Under the pieces are notes generated by a model. It did not search any database. It had not been told where the DNA came from and saw only the letters and a program-made list of their open reading frames with translations. A DNA stretch of 44,052 nucleotides from an uncultured Prevotellaceae bacterium (GTDB taxonomy: Bacteria > Bacteroidota > Bacteroidia > Bacteroidales > Muribaculaceae): the NCBI GenBank assembly GCA_900318535.1, contig ONKU01000021.1, positions 1-44,052 on the forward strand, given 5' to 3'. Made by a program: the position numbers and the translations under genes. Within the stretch, counting starts at the first letter, position 1. The number at the start of each line of letters is the position of its first letter. Positions 25,968 to 34,190 of this stretch are shown here, one piece after another.

Positions 25968-26504
25968 ATGGCAAACCCGACAACAAAACAAGAATTGCTG
26001 GCATCCATGACCGATGGATATGCCAAACTGTGTGAACAAATCGCCAAAATGAGTGAAGAAGAAAAGACCCGGTCGTTTGACTTTGCCGCCGACCCAAAGA
26101 AATGCGGCGTGCGCTGGCAGTATGACCGTTGCCTGCGTGACCTGCTGATTCACCTTCACGAGTGGCAGGTGCTCATGTGCGATTTCGTGCAGAACATCCG
26201 TGATGGTCATCCCAGGGATTATCTGCCCGACGAGTATCGCCGCAACTACCACGAGATGGATAAGATGCTGGTCGAGAAGCATCAAGACACTGCATTGGAT
26301 GATGCCATCGGCCGTTTGCAACAGACGCAAGAGGAGATGCTGAGCCTCGCCGAGAGTTTCACTGAGGAAGAACTCTTCACCAAAGGCTATTACAAGAACA
26401 CTTATACGACCACCATGGCCGCTTATTTCGTGAGCGTCACCACCAGCCCCTATGGTCAGGCGCTAAAATTGCTCAAGACCCACCAGAAGAATTGCCGCAA
26501 GTGA
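25968..26504 (+). CDS. ClbS/DfsB family four-helix protein
   Basis: The 178-residue product matches the ClbS/DfsB (DUF1706) family: TTKQELLASMTDGYAKL at the start, RDLLIHLHEWQVLM in the middle, and TYTTTMAAYFVSVTTSPYGQALKLLK near the end. ClbS itself protects colibactin producers by opening the toxin's cyclopropane, and DfsB is a related DinB-like protein; most family members in Bacteroidales have no tested role. No colibactin genes are in the window. It follows the hflX remnant by 11 bases. Confidence 0.85.
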   Translation: MANPTTKQELLASMTDGYAKLCEQIAKMSEEEKTRSFDFAADPKKCGVRWQYDRCLRDLLIHLHEWQVLMCDFVQNIRDGHPRDYLPDEYRRNYHEMDKMLVEKHQDTALDDAIGRLQQTQEEMLSLAESFTEEELFTKGYYKNTYTTTMAAYFVSVTTSPYGQALKLLKTHQKNCRK

Positions 26505-26571
26505 GAAAGGCACTCATTTGTGGCATAATTATTGCAGATCAGTAAAAGTAACCTTTAATTGACTGAATGCG

Positions 26572-27054
26572 ATGAAACGATTGTTGTATCTGGCCCTGAT
26601 GGGCATGTTGATGGTGACCTTCACCGGTTGTAAAGAGAATTATTCGGTGGGCGAGAAAGTAGGAAACCTGATTGAGTTTACCAAGAAAGGTGTTATTTGG
26701 GACTCTTGGGAGGGACGCATGAACCTTACCCAAACGGGTATGAACACGAGCGGTGCTCCTTTCCAATTCTCGTTTGACAATGACCGTGACGACCAGGATT
26801 CGCTGGTGCAACTGCTTTACCAGGCTCAGGTCGAGGGATGGAAAGTGAAACTCAAATACCATGCCGTGTGGGGCTTCAAGAACGTCTTCAACAACCGTGG
26901 CGAGACCGATTATTTTGTCGATGACGTCGAGGTGCTGGACAAGGATTTTGCCAACCCGCTCCGTCAGTTGGGTAGCGGTCAGGGCCGCGTGGTAGATACC
27001 GTTTGGGTCGTCGTTGATAAAGCCGAGATGCCCAAGCACATGAACGGCAAATGA
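26572..27054 (+). CDS. predicted lipoprotein, 160 residues, unknown function
   Basis: The start MKRLLYLALMGMLMVTFTGCKE gives a lipoprotein signal with lipobox FTGC (Cys at 20). The mature part is beta-rich and contains VGNLIEFTKKGVIWDSWEGR and LKYHAVWGFKNVFNNRGETDYFV. Similar small lipoproteins are common in Bacteroidales, sometimes carrying misleading enzyme names, but I see no catalytic motif. It stands alone between the ClbS-like gene and a convergent TPR gene. Confidence 0.75.
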   Translation: MKRLLYLALMGMLMVTFTGCKENYSVGEKVGNLIEFTKKGVIWDSWEGRMNLTQTGMNTSGAPFQFSFDNDRDDQDSLVQLLYQAQVEGWKVKLKYHAVWGFKNVFNNRGETDYFVDDVEVLDKDFANPLRQLGSGQGRVVDTVWVVVDKAEMPKHMNGK

Positions 27055-27077
27055 GGCCTCGACGTGCAGTCGAAGCC
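27055..27077. terminator. hairpin after the lipoprotein gene
   Basis: GGCCTCGAC (27055-27063) and GTCGAAGCC (27069-27077) pair over nine bases with one mismatch around a 5-base loop, starting at the base after the stop. No T tract follows. Between convergent genes it is a plausible terminator. Confidence 0.4.
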
Positions 27078-27111
27078 GAAATAAATTGCCTAGGCATCAA
27101 TTGATGACCGA

Positions 27112-27396
27112 TTAGGGATTGTAGTAGTCCTTGTTGTAAAAGTCGAGCAGCTCCTGGATGTGGCGGTAGGCCTCGGCGGCAGGACCGTCGGGGTCGAGTT
27201 CCATCGACTCGAGGTAGCTGTTGAGCGCCATGCGCACGTTGCCTTGTTGGCGGTAGGCATTGCCGCGCAGGTAGTAGGCCATGGCGAGCGTTTCGCGGCC
27301 CGTTGTCTTGTTCTCGACAATTTCATTGGCGGCCGTGAGTGCATCTTCTCCCTCGCTGCGGGAGAGCATATCTTTGATTTCCTGTATGGTTTTCAT
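27112..27396 (-). CDS. small TPR-repeat protein
   Basis: The 94-residue product holds about two tetratricopeptide units: ETLAMAYYLRGNAYRQQGN and VRMALNSYLESMELDPDG, with a short helical N-terminus (MKTIQEIKDMLSRSEGEDAL). No signal peptide is present, so it is cytoplasmic. Such single-module TPR proteins mediate protein contacts; no partner is evident. It diverges from the TerB-like gene and has its own predicted -7 box. Confidence 0.75.
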   Translation of the reverse strand: MKTIQEIKDMLSRSEGEDALTAANEIVENKTTGRETLAMAYYLRGNAYRQQGNVRMALNSYLESMELDPDGPAAEAYRHIQELLDFYNKDYYNP

Positions 27397-27416
27397 TTTG
27401 ATAGCATTTTGTGGGG

Positions 27417-27424
27417 CAAAATTA
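27417..27424 (-). promoter_or_regulatory. promoter -7 element for the small TPR gene
   Basis: TAATTTTG on the - strand lies 20 bases before the ATG at 27396. Confidence 0.45.
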
Positions 27425-27476
27425 CACCAAGTTCGTGAAATATCATTACCTTTGCTATTATTTTTATTTTGTGAAA

Positions 27477-27875
27477 ATGGAACCGAAAAAAGAAAACATG
27501 AAGGATAAGCAGCGCTTGGGTCAGCTCAAGAACCTGGTGATGCTCGCCTCGGCTGACGAAAACGTCACCGACTCGGAGATGGCCGTATTGATTGCCGTTG
27601 CCTCGCGTGAAGACATCACACCCGAAGAGTTCAACAAGGTCATGGATGACCCCGACAGCGTTAAAATCGAGCTGCCCGAGGATGAAGAGACCAAACTGGC
27701 CTACCTGCGCGACATGGTGGCCATGATGATGATCGACGGTGAGCTCGACGAGCATGAGATGGCCATTTGCAAGCTGTACGCAATGGCGCTGGGTTACCGC
27801 GGCAGCATCGTTGACGGTATGATTGCCGGTGTTATTGATATGCTCGACGCTCAGGAGGCTGCTACCGATGAATAA
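27477..27875 (+). CDS. TerB-like domain protein
   Basis: The 132-residue product from the ATG at 27477 (MEPKKENMKDKQR) is all-helical and acidic, and resembles the TerB domain: LGQLKNLVMLASADENVTDSEMAV (in part), VMDDPDSVKIELPEDEETK, and MVAMMMIDGELDEHEMAICK, where the Asp/Glu-rich repeats match metal-binding positions of TerB. TerB domains occur in tellurite and phage resistance and envelope stress systems, but a lone domain gives no specific role. Starting at 27498 is also possible. Its stop overlaps the next gene by 8 bases. Confidence 0.75.
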   Translation: MEPKKENMKDKQRLGQLKNLVMLASADENVTDSEMAVLIAVASREDITPEEFNKVMDDPDSVKIELPEDEETKLAYLRDMVAMMMIDGELDEHEMAICKLYAMALGYRGSIVDGMIAGVIDMLDAQEAATDE

Positions 27876-28299
27876 GCTGAGATTACTATTTGTCCTGTTA
27901 GTCGCATTGCTGTGTCCTGTTATTGGACAAGCCCAGGACGATGATGCGATTGATTTTGAGGCCGTTGTCGCGCCATTGAGCACTCACTGTCCTCACGATG
28001 GCGGAGGCGGCTGGCTCGTGACCAGTGTCGCTGTTGCCGAAGACACCATTGTCGTTGACCTTGAAACTCCTGCATCGATCAGCGGTTTCCTTTCTGCATT
28101 GACGGGTAATAACCTTAATGTCAAGCGCCTGTGGCTCAAGCATCTGTTGGGCTTTGGAGAAGAGTGGAAGCATCTTGCAGAACTCATGACAAAGGAAGGG
28201 CGCTCGCTCCTGCTGAGAATCAAACCGCAGCGCGATGAGGAGTTTTCCTGCGTTCTCATCAGTGGAAGGGAAATTGGCACAATTCTTGCAAATCTGTAA
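27868..28299 (+). CDS. exported protein of unknown function
   Basis: The ATG at 27868 overlaps the TerB gene stop and gives 143 residues with a clear signal peptide (MNKLRLLFVLLVALLCPVIGQAQ). Upstream in-frame Met would put the signal inside and is rejected. The mature part has HCPHDGGGGWLVTSVAV and VKRLWLKHLLGFGEEWKHLAEL; no known family is recognised. The overlap implies translational coupling to the TerB-like gene. Confidence 0.7.
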   Translation: MNKLRLLFVLLVALLCPVIGQAQDDDAIDFEAVVAPLSTHCPHDGGGGWLVTSVAVAEDTIVVDLETPASISGFLSALTGNNLNVKRLWLKHLLGFGEEWKHLAELMTKEGRSLLLRIKPQRDEEFSCVLISGREIGTILANL

Positions 28300-28356
28300 T
28301 ACAGCGGCGTTTGATCGCCGTGCTTATGTATAACCAGAATAATAGAGATTGAACAG

Positions 28357-29010
28357 ATGAACAAGAAAACAGTCTTTGCGGGTTTATTGGTGTCGGCCCT
28401 GATGATGACGAGTTGCCAGTCCATGCACCAGTTCTATGGCGCGACAACAGGAGCGTCGATTGGCGGCATCTTCGGCTCTGCGATTGGCGGTATGGCCGAC
28501 GGCCCCCGTGGCAGTGACATGGGTACCGTTGTGGGCATGGCCATAGGCGGAATTATCGGTGCAGCTGCCACAGCCCCCAAGACCGATGACGGCAATTATC
28601 GCTCGTCGGACTACTATTATGACTACGATATGGATGATTATCGTGAAAACAATGCCTATAGCCCCTTTGCCAACATCGAGATTGAGGAGTTGCGCTTTGT
28701 TGACGATAACAACAATCGTGCTCTTGATGCTGGTGAGCACGCCAGATTGGTGTTCATCATGCGTAACACGGGTCGCGACTATGTCTATGACATCGCTCCG
28801 GTCATCACCGTGAGCGGGACCAAGGAAATCTACCTGTCGCCCACAGCCATCATCAAGGAGCTGGGGCCCGGTAAAGCGGTGCGTTATCAGAGCGAGATCA
28901 TTGCCACCAAGAAACTCAAGAGGGGCAAAGTGGACTTCTCCATCGGTTTATCGGATGGCGATAAGCTCTACACCATGCGCTCATTTGAACTGCGCACCAA
29001 CAAATGGTAA
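28357..29010 (+). CDS. glycine-zipper lipoprotein
   Basis: The 217-residue product has a lipoprotein signal (MNKKTVFAGLLVSALMMTSC, Cys at 20), then a Gly-zipper segment (GATTGASIGGIFGSAIGG, VVGMAIGGIIGAAA) that may insert in or sit along the membrane, a Tyr/Asp-rich linker (SDYYYDYDMDDY), and a beta-sandwich-like C-terminal domain starting ELRFVDDNNNRALDAGEHAR. Such proteins often sit at the outer membrane of Bacteroidales. A strong terminator follows its stop. Confidence 0.8.
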   Translation: MNKKTVFAGLLVSALMMTSCQSMHQFYGATTGASIGGIFGSAIGGMADGPRGSDMGTVVGMAIGGIIGAAATAPKTDDGNYRSSDYYYDYDMDDYRENNAYSPFANIEIEELRFVDDNNNRALDAGEHARLVFIMRNTGRDYVYDIAPVITVSGTKEIYLSPTAIIKELGPGKAVRYQSEIIATKKLKRGKVDFSIGLSDGDKLYTMRSFELRTNKW

Positions 29011-29039
29011 AGAATAGTGGACCCGTAAAGGTATATTCG

Positions 29040-29065
29040 AGCCGTGGCGATGCCGCGGCTTTTTT
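29040..29065 (+). terminator. intrinsic terminator after the glycine-zipper lipoprotein gene
   Basis: AGCCGTGGC (29040-29048) pairs with GCCGCGGCT (29052-29060) through nine pairs, one of them G-T, with loop GAT, followed by five T. This is a textbook intrinsic terminator. Confidence 0.88.
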
Positions 29066-29077
29066 ATTTAACGGGGG

Positions 29078-29926
29078 TTATAGAATGATGCGGTGGGCAT
29101 CAACAGGCTCGTTGACAAACACGCTGGCCAGGGGCGAGAAGTGGTCGGGATCCTCAGTGGTGAAGTATTGGCAGGTGCCGCCGCGGCTGCAATGGCACTC
29201 GATTTCGGGATGCCGTTGCAGATAGTCGGCAAGACTGTCGGCAACGATAGGTCCCTGCTGGATCACGTTCACACCTTCGGGCTTGAAACGGTTGATTTTG
29301 TCGATGAGTAGGGGATAGTGGGTGCATCCCAGGATAACCGTGTCGATATCGGGGCAGTCCGCCATGAGCTGGCTGATGTCTTTCTTGACAAAGTAGTCGG
29401 CCCCATCGCCGTTGCTCTCGCGGTTTTCGACCAGGGGAACCCACATGGGGCAGGCATGGCCATGTACCTTGAATTGAGGGTACATCCCTTCGATTTCGAT
29501 GTTATAGCTGCGGCTGGCAATGGTGCCTGGCGTGCCAAAGACGCCGATGTGGCCGGTGCGCGTTTGAGAGCCGACATATTCCACCGTGGGACGCACGACA
29601 CCCAACACGCGGCGCTCGGGTGCCAGGGTGGGGAGGTCCTGCTGCTGGATGGTGCGCAACGCCTCGGCCGAAGCCGTGTTGCATGCCAGAATCACCAGGT
29701 GGCAGCCTTGCGCAAACAGATGTTTGACGGCCTGCAAAGTGAACTCATAGACCAGCTCGCGGGAACGTGTTCCGTAAGGTGCCCGAGCATTATCGCCCAC
29801 AAACAGATAGTCGTATTGCGGCAGCACGCGCCTGATGTCGCGCAGGATGGTCAATCCGCCAAATCCTGAATCAAAAACGCCGATGGGCGCCCGCTTGATG
29901 TCATTGTCTTCTATAGTTGTCGCCAT
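29078..29926 (-). CDS. murI: glutamate racemase
   Basis: MurI makes D-glutamate for peptidoglycan without a cofactor. The 282-residue product has IGVFDSGFGGLTIL at the start with the catalytic-site Asp, VILACNTAS with Cys82, and VILGCTHYPLL with Cys201, the two catalytic cysteines, plus VGDNARAPYG. It diverges from folP across a short gap in which the -7 boxes of both genes lie back to back. Confidence 0.97.
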   Translation of the reverse strand: MATTIEDNDIKRAPIGVFDSGFGGLTILRDIRRVLPQYDYLFVGDNARAPYGTRSRELVYEFTLQAVKHLFAQGCHLVILACNTASAEALRTIQQQDLPTLAPERRVLGVVRPTVEYVGSQTRTGHIGVFGTPGTIASRSYNIEIEGMYPQFKVHGHACPMWVPLVENRESNGDGADYFVKKDISQLMADCPDIDTVILGCTHYPLLIDKINRFKPEGVNVIQQGPIVADSLADYLQRHPEIECHCSRGGTCQYFTTEDPDHFSPLASVFVNEPVDAHRIIL

Positions 29927-29946
29927 GTCTTGTCATTTCTTTACTG

Positions 29947-29954
29947 CAAAGGTA
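29947..29954 (-). promoter_or_regulatory. promoter -7 element for murI
   Basis: TACCTTTG on the - strand, a perfect TAnnTTTG match, lies 20 bases before the murI ATG. Confidence 0.6.
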
Positions 29955-29977
29955 AGCCATTTTTCGGATATTTTTTG

Positions 29978-29985
29978 TAATTTTG
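29978..29985 (+). promoter_or_regulatory. promoter -7 element for folP-cdaA
   Basis: TAATTTTG lies 23 bases before the ATG at 30009. Transcription from about 29992 supports an ATG start over the upstream GTG at 29997. Confidence 0.6.
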
Positions 29986-30008
29986 CAGGTTAAAAAGTGA
30001 CAATCGCA

Positions 30009-30878
30009 ATGATGCAGCCGTTCAAGCCATATTGCCTCAACCTGAAAGGGCAGCTGGTAACCATCGACCACCCGTGGGTGATGGGCATCGTTAATGTCAC
30101 GCCCGACTCCTTTTACAGCGGCAGCCGTGTCGCTGATGAGCCGATGCTCGTTGAACGGGTGCTGGCTATGGTGGCCGAAGGTGCTGATGTAATTGACGTG
30201 GGCGCTTGCTCAACGCGCCCAGGCAGTGAATCGGTTGATGCAAGGGAAGAGATGAAACGTCTGGAATGGGCGTTGGCCGCCATTAGACGTGTAGCTCCCG
30301 ACGTGATCCTGTCGGTGGACACCTATCGTGCCGATGTGGCACGATGCTGCGTGGAAGAGTGGGGCGCTGACATCATCAATGACATCTCGGGTGGCACGCT
30401 TGATGAGGCGATGTTCCCGACCATAGCCAGCCTGCAGGTTCCCTACGTGCTCATGCACATGCGGGGCACTCCTGAGACCATGTCGAAGTTGACGGATTAC
30501 AACAATGTCGCATCGGACGTGCTGGAATGGATGGCTCGCCGCATCGATGAATTGAGGCAGATGGGAATTGCCGATGTCATCGCTGATCCGGGGTTTGGAT
30601 TCGCCAAGACGATGGAGCAGAACTACGAGCTGATGGCCAGTCTCAACGCATTTCATGCACTGGATGCCCCGCTGCTGGTGGGTGTGTCGCGCAAACGCAT
30701 GATCTACATGCCGCTTGAAACCGATGCCGAACATGCCTTGAACGGCACAACTGTGCTGAATACGATGGCCCTCATGCAAGGAGCCCACATCCTGCGCGTG
30801 CATGATGTGCGTGCAGCCGTTGAGGCGGTCAAACTGGTGACGCTGTTGCGTCAAGGCATCACCCAAACGAATAAATAA
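30009..30878 (+). CDS. folP: dihydropteroate synthase
   Basis: The enzyme joins p-aminobenzoate to dihydropterin pyrophosphate in folate synthesis and is the sulfonamide target. From the ATG at 30009 the product has 289 residues and contains VMGIVNVTPDSFY, DVIDVGACSTRPGSE (pterin loop), ILSVDTYRADVA, IINDISGG, LMHMRGTPETM and IADPGFGFAKT, the TIM-barrel signature set. The GTG at 29997 is too close to the predicted transcription start. It lies 10 bases before cdaA, a common pairing in Bacteroidetes. Confidence 0.96.
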   Translation: MMQPFKPYCLNLKGQLVTIDHPWVMGIVNVTPDSFYSGSRVADEPMLVERVLAMVAEGADVIDVGACSTRPGSESVDAREEMKRLEWALAAIRRVAPDVILSVDTYRADVARCCVEEWGADIINDISGGTLDEAMFPTIASLQVPYVLMHMRGTPETMSKLTDYNNVASDVLEWMARRIDELRQMGIADVIADPGFGFAKTMEQNYELMASLNAFHALDAPLLVGVSRKRMIYMPLETDAEHALNGTTVLNTMALMQGAHILRVHDVRAAVEAVKLVTLLRQGITQTNK

Positions 30879-30888
30879 CAACACGATA

Positions 30889-31674
30889 ATGCCAACATCG
30901 ATTTTTACTCTTTTCAGTATCAAGGACTTGATCGACATCTTGCTGGTGGCGACCTTGCTCTACTACCTGTACCGCACGATGAAAAATTCGGGCTCGCTCG
31001 ACATCTTTGTCGGTGTGCTTGCCTTTGTCGTTGCTTGGGTGGTGATGTACAAGATTCTGGACATGCGCCTGATAGGCACATTCATGGACAAATTCATTGA
31101 CATCGGTCTGTTTATCCTTGTTATCCTGTTCCAGGACGAGATCAAGCGGTTCCTGACCGAGCTGGGTTCCCGCAGGGGCCTCAAAATCTTTGAAAAACTG
31201 TTCAAGAGCAAGTCTGAAATCGAGGATGAGAAAAAGTGGATTCTGCCGGTGGTTTATGCCTGCATGAACATGTCCAAAACCAAGACGGGCGCCCTCATCG
31301 TCATCCAGCAGACGATACCGCTGACCGACTATGAGCGCACGGGCGATATGATCAAGGCCGACATCAATTCGCGCCTGATCGAGAATATCTTCTTTAAAAA
31401 CAGTCCCTTGCACGATGGCGCCCTCATCATTGCCGGCAGCAAGATCATGAGCGCTGGCTGTATCCTGCCTGTGTCCCACGACACTAACATTCCCCGCTAT
31501 CTGGGATTGCGACACCGTTCGGCAAAGGGTATTTCCCAGGCTACTGATGCCATTGCCATCGTCGTGAGCGAGGAGACCGGTCATATTTCTTATGCCCATA
31601 AGGGTGAATTGCACCTGAAGCTTTCCAGCACCGATTTGGAGCACGCCTTGTCGGCTCTTGTTGAGAACGAATAA
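30889..31674 (+). CDS. cdaA: membrane diadenylate cyclase
   Basis: CdaA joins two ATP into c-di-AMP, a second messenger for osmolyte and cell wall balance. The 261-residue product has three N-terminal membrane segments (about 13-28, 38-55, 68-82) and a cytoplasmic DAC domain with the diagnostic DGA (176-178, in LHDGALIIAG) and RHR (208-210, in LGLRHRSAKGIS). The folP-cdaA pairing here is typical of the phylum. Confidence 0.96.
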   Translation: MPTSIFTLFSIKDLIDILLVATLLYYLYRTMKNSGSLDIFVGVLAFVVAWVVMYKILDMRLIGTFMDKFIDIGLFILVILFQDEIKRFLTELGSRRGLKIFEKLFKSKSEIEDEKKWILPVVYACMNMSKTKTGALIVIQQTIPLTDYERTGDMIKADINSRLIENIFFKNSPLHDGALIIAGSKIMSAGCILPVSHDTNIPRYLGLRHRSAKGISQATDAIAIVVSEETGHISYAHKGELHLKLSSTDLEHALSALVENE

Positions 31675-31693
31675 AATGATAAGAGACTGAGGC

Positions 31694-32275
31694 ATGTTTG
31701 ATATCAACGGGACTTTAGTGAGTTTGGATCTGGTGGAGCGCTTCTTCTGCTGCGATCTTGACACCTGCCTGGGCGGTTGCTGCATCGAGGGCGACTCGGG
31801 TGCACCGTTGACCGAGCAGGAATACCAGCAGCTCAAGGAGATATTGCCCGAGGTGTGGAACGACCTGCTGCCTCAGGCCCAAGAGCAGATCAAAGAGCAT
31901 GGTGTAGCCTATGTTGACGTCGAGGGAGAACTGGTCACCCAACTCGTTGGCGGAGCCAACTGCGTGTTTACTACCTACGAACGCGGCGGAATGTGCCTGT
32001 GTGCCATCGAGAAGGCTTATCGTGAGGGCCGCATCAAGTGGCGCAAACCCATGTCGTGCTACCTGTATCCGGTACGCATCAAGCGCTATCCCGGCTATGA
32101 GGCTGTCAATTTCGACCGTTGGAAAATCTGCAAGTGTGCCGAGGTGTTGGGCCGTCGTGAGGGCATCCGCTTGTATCAGTTCCTGCGTGAACCGCTCATC
32201 GAGCGTTATGGCCAGGAATGGTACGACCTGCTTGCAGCATCATGTGAATTGTATATCAAAGAATATTTAGAATAA
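31694..32275 (+). CDS. DUF3109 family Cys-rich protein
   Basis: The 193-residue product is rich in cysteines: RFFCCDLDTCLGGCCIEGDS near the N-terminus, then ANCVF, GMCLCAIE, MSCYLYPVRI and WKICKCAEV. The pattern, similar to YkgJ-type CxxCxxCC proteins, fits DUF3109, which may bind metal or an iron-sulfur cluster. No enzymatic role is established. It lies 19 bases after cdaA and 23 bases before the CotH-like gene, so all four genes from folP on are probably one transcript. Confidence 0.85.
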   Translation: MFDINGTLVSLDLVERFFCCDLDTCLGGCCIEGDSGAPLTEQEYQQLKEILPEVWNDLLPQAQEQIKEHGVAYVDVEGELVTQLVGGANCVFTTYERGGMCLCAIEKAYREGRIKWRKPMSCYLYPVRIKRYPGYEAVNFDRWKICKCAEVLGRREGIRLYQFLREPLIERYGQEWYDLLAASCELYIKEYLE

Positions 32276-32298
32276 AAAACAAACTACAGGATATTATT

Positions 32299-34023
32299 AT
32301 GAAACGTACAATTGTGGCTCTTGTGGCATTTTTCATGTGTTTTGCCACATCGTTTGCACAACTGACCATCGGTGGTAAGCGAATGGCTTATGACAAGCGG
32401 TCGAATACCTACTTGTTGACTGTACCCCGTTCGGCTTACGGCTCTTCTCTCACGCTGCCGATTGCGATCGACGACACGGTGTCTTGGATGATTATTGGCA
32501 GTAGCCAAGTGCGGACCAGTGTTGAGTTCCCTCTGGTTGACGGTGAGGTGAACTATCCTATCCTTTTCTCTCACAATAAGAATCTTACGACGGCTAAGAT
32601 TCGTTTTACCTATCATCCCATCTTGTGCTTGACGGGTGATTTCAATGCCGAGTATTCGATAGGACAGGTACAGATTACCGAGCCTGACAGCAGCCAGACG
32701 GTCGATCTGCGCGCCCGCATCAAGTGGGCCGGCGGTACGACACTTTATGACTGGATCGAGAAGCACAACTATCACATCAAGTTCATTGATGAGTATGGCG
32801 AAAAACTGGATTTGTCATTCTTTGGCTTGCGTAAAGACAACCACTGGAGGCTGGATGCCGGAATAGTGGATATGTTGCGTTTCCGCAACAAAGTGGCCCA
32901 CGGTATTTGGGCCGGTTTTGATTCAAAACCTTACTATGCCGAGTCACAGCCTGAGGCCCGCAACTATTCGCGTGGTGAACATGTTGAGATGTTTCTTAAT
33001 GGAGAGTACATGGGCTTCTTTGACATGGCGGAGTTTCTGGACCGGAAGCAGATGAAGTTGAAGAAGTATGACGAGACGACGGGCACATTTAGGGGTCTGA
33101 TGTGGAAAGGCAAGGAGGTGACCCGACAGACGTTGTTCAGTAGAGATTCGGTTGTCGTAGATACAGTTGAGCGATGGTGTGGATTCGATATCATGTACCC
33201 TGACTTTGATGATGTGTATCCTACTGACTATTCGGTATTGAACCGTGCCATCAATTTTGTGGCTACGAGTGACGATTCAACGTTTGCCGAGCATGTGGGC
33301 GAGTATTTTGACTTGCCGGTGCTGGCTGACTATTATGTGTTTATCCAGATGCTTTTTGCTATTGACAACTCAAGCAAGAATATCATCTGGGGATGTTACA
33401 ACAGTGCACTCGACCAAAAGTTGACGCTGTCGGTGTGGGATCTGGAAGCTACAGTGGGACAGCACTGGTATGATGGCCAGGGCTATTATCATGCCAGTGA
33501 AATCCAACCCGAGAATGATTTGGAGACTTGCCGGTTCACTGCATTGAGCCGTAGTAAATTGTTCATGCGCCTGAAGCAAGTGCCCGCCTTCTGGCAGCGG
33601 GTGATGGACCGGTATTGGGAGTTGCGTAACACGGTACTTGATCCCGACAGTCTGATAGCCCGTTACCAAGCCACCTTTGACGTGCTAAGGACGAGTGGGG
33701 CGCTGGAGCGCGAGCGGGAACGATGGACTGGCTCGCGAGATCTGGCCAACCGTCAGCTGGATTTCCAGGGTGAATTGGATTACTTGAGCGACTGGATCAG
33801 GAGGCGTGTCAATTATCTGGATCATAACACATTTGCCATCTACCTTCTAGGGGATGCTAATGGTGACGGCTTGGTCACAATCAGTGATGTGACCCTGATT
33901 ATCGATTATCTGCTCACGGACGACGGCTCGGCGTTGACAGCAATCAATGCCGACGTTGACCTTGACGGCAACATCACGATTGCGGATGTGACGGCATTGA
34001 TCGACATGCTGTTGGTCGGCTAG
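32299..34023 (+). CDS. exported CotH-kinase-like protein with C-terminal dockerin-type repeats
   Basis: The 574-residue product has a signal peptide (MKRTIVALVAFFMCFATSFA). The central region resembles the CotH protein kinase fold: RARIKWAGGTTLYDW, HVEMFLNGEYMGFFDMAEF, DNSSKNIIWGCY and SVWDLEATVG near residue 380, the last replacing the usual DLD of the metal site by DLE. Bacterial CotH phosphorylates exported proteins with ATP. The end (about 517-574) holds two dockerin type I calcium motifs, DANGDGLVTISDVT and DVDLDGNITIADVT. The same module ends the amylase at 40.5 kb. Confidence 0.82.
   Translation: MKRTIVALVAFFMCFATSFAQLTIGGKRMAYDKRSNTYLLTVPRSAYGSSLTLPIAIDDTVSWMIIGSSQVRTSVEFPLVDGEVNYPILFSHNKNLTTAKIRFTYHPILCLTGDFNAEYSIGQVQITEPDSSQTVDLRARIKWAGGTTLYDWIEKHNYHIKFIDEYGEKLDLSFFGLRKDNHWRLDAGIVDMLRFRNKVAHGIWAGFDSKPYYAESQPEARNYSRGEHVEMFLNGEYMGFFDMAEFLDRKQMKLKKYDETTGTFRGLMWKGKEVTRQTLFSRDSVVVDTVERWCGFDIMYPDFDDVYPTDYSVLNRAINFVATSDDSTFAEHVGEYFDLPVLADYYVFIQMLFAIDNSSKNIIWGCYNSALDQKLTLSVWDLEATVGQHWYDGQGYYHASEIQPENDLETCRFTALSRSKLFMRLKQVPAFWQRVMDRYWELRNTVLDPDSLIARYQATFDVLRTSGALERERERWTGSRDLANRQLDFQGELDYLSDWIRRRVNYLDHNTFAIYLLGDANGDGLVTISDVTLIIDYLLTDDGSALTAINADVDLDGNITIADVTALIDMLLVG
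33850..34020 (+). other. dockerin-type calcium-binding duplicate in the CotH-like protein
   Basis: Two F-hand loops (DANGDGLVTISD and DVDLDGNITIAD) each followed by a helix (VTLIIDYLL, VTALIDMLL) form a dockerin type I pair at the C-terminus, ending two residues before the stop. Confidence 0.85.
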
Positions 34024-34076
34024 ACCCTCCAGAAGGTCAAGTTTTGAGATAATAATAAAAAAGTTTTGTTTAGCGC

Positions 34077-34106
34077 TTGCTGTTTCAGGAATTTGTACTA
34101 CCTTTG
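34077..34106 (+). promoter_or_regulatory. complete promoter for rplS
   Basis: TTG (34077-34079), 19 bases, then TACCTTTG (34099-34106) match both elements of the Bacteroidetes housekeeping promoter. The rplS ATG at 34191 lies 84 bases downstream, leaving a leader of about 75 bases. Confidence 0.75.
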
Positions 34107-34190
34107 CACCGCTTTTCGTAATCTCTGACAAGAAATAGAGTGGCTTGTGTATATTACGAAGTGATTATTAACGCATTAAAGACATATAAA

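Noticed and set aside
27055-27095. Possible fourth copy of the dispersed repeat (GAAGCCGAAATAAATTG)
   Set aside because: Similarity to copies A-C is too short and is explained by the local hairpin.
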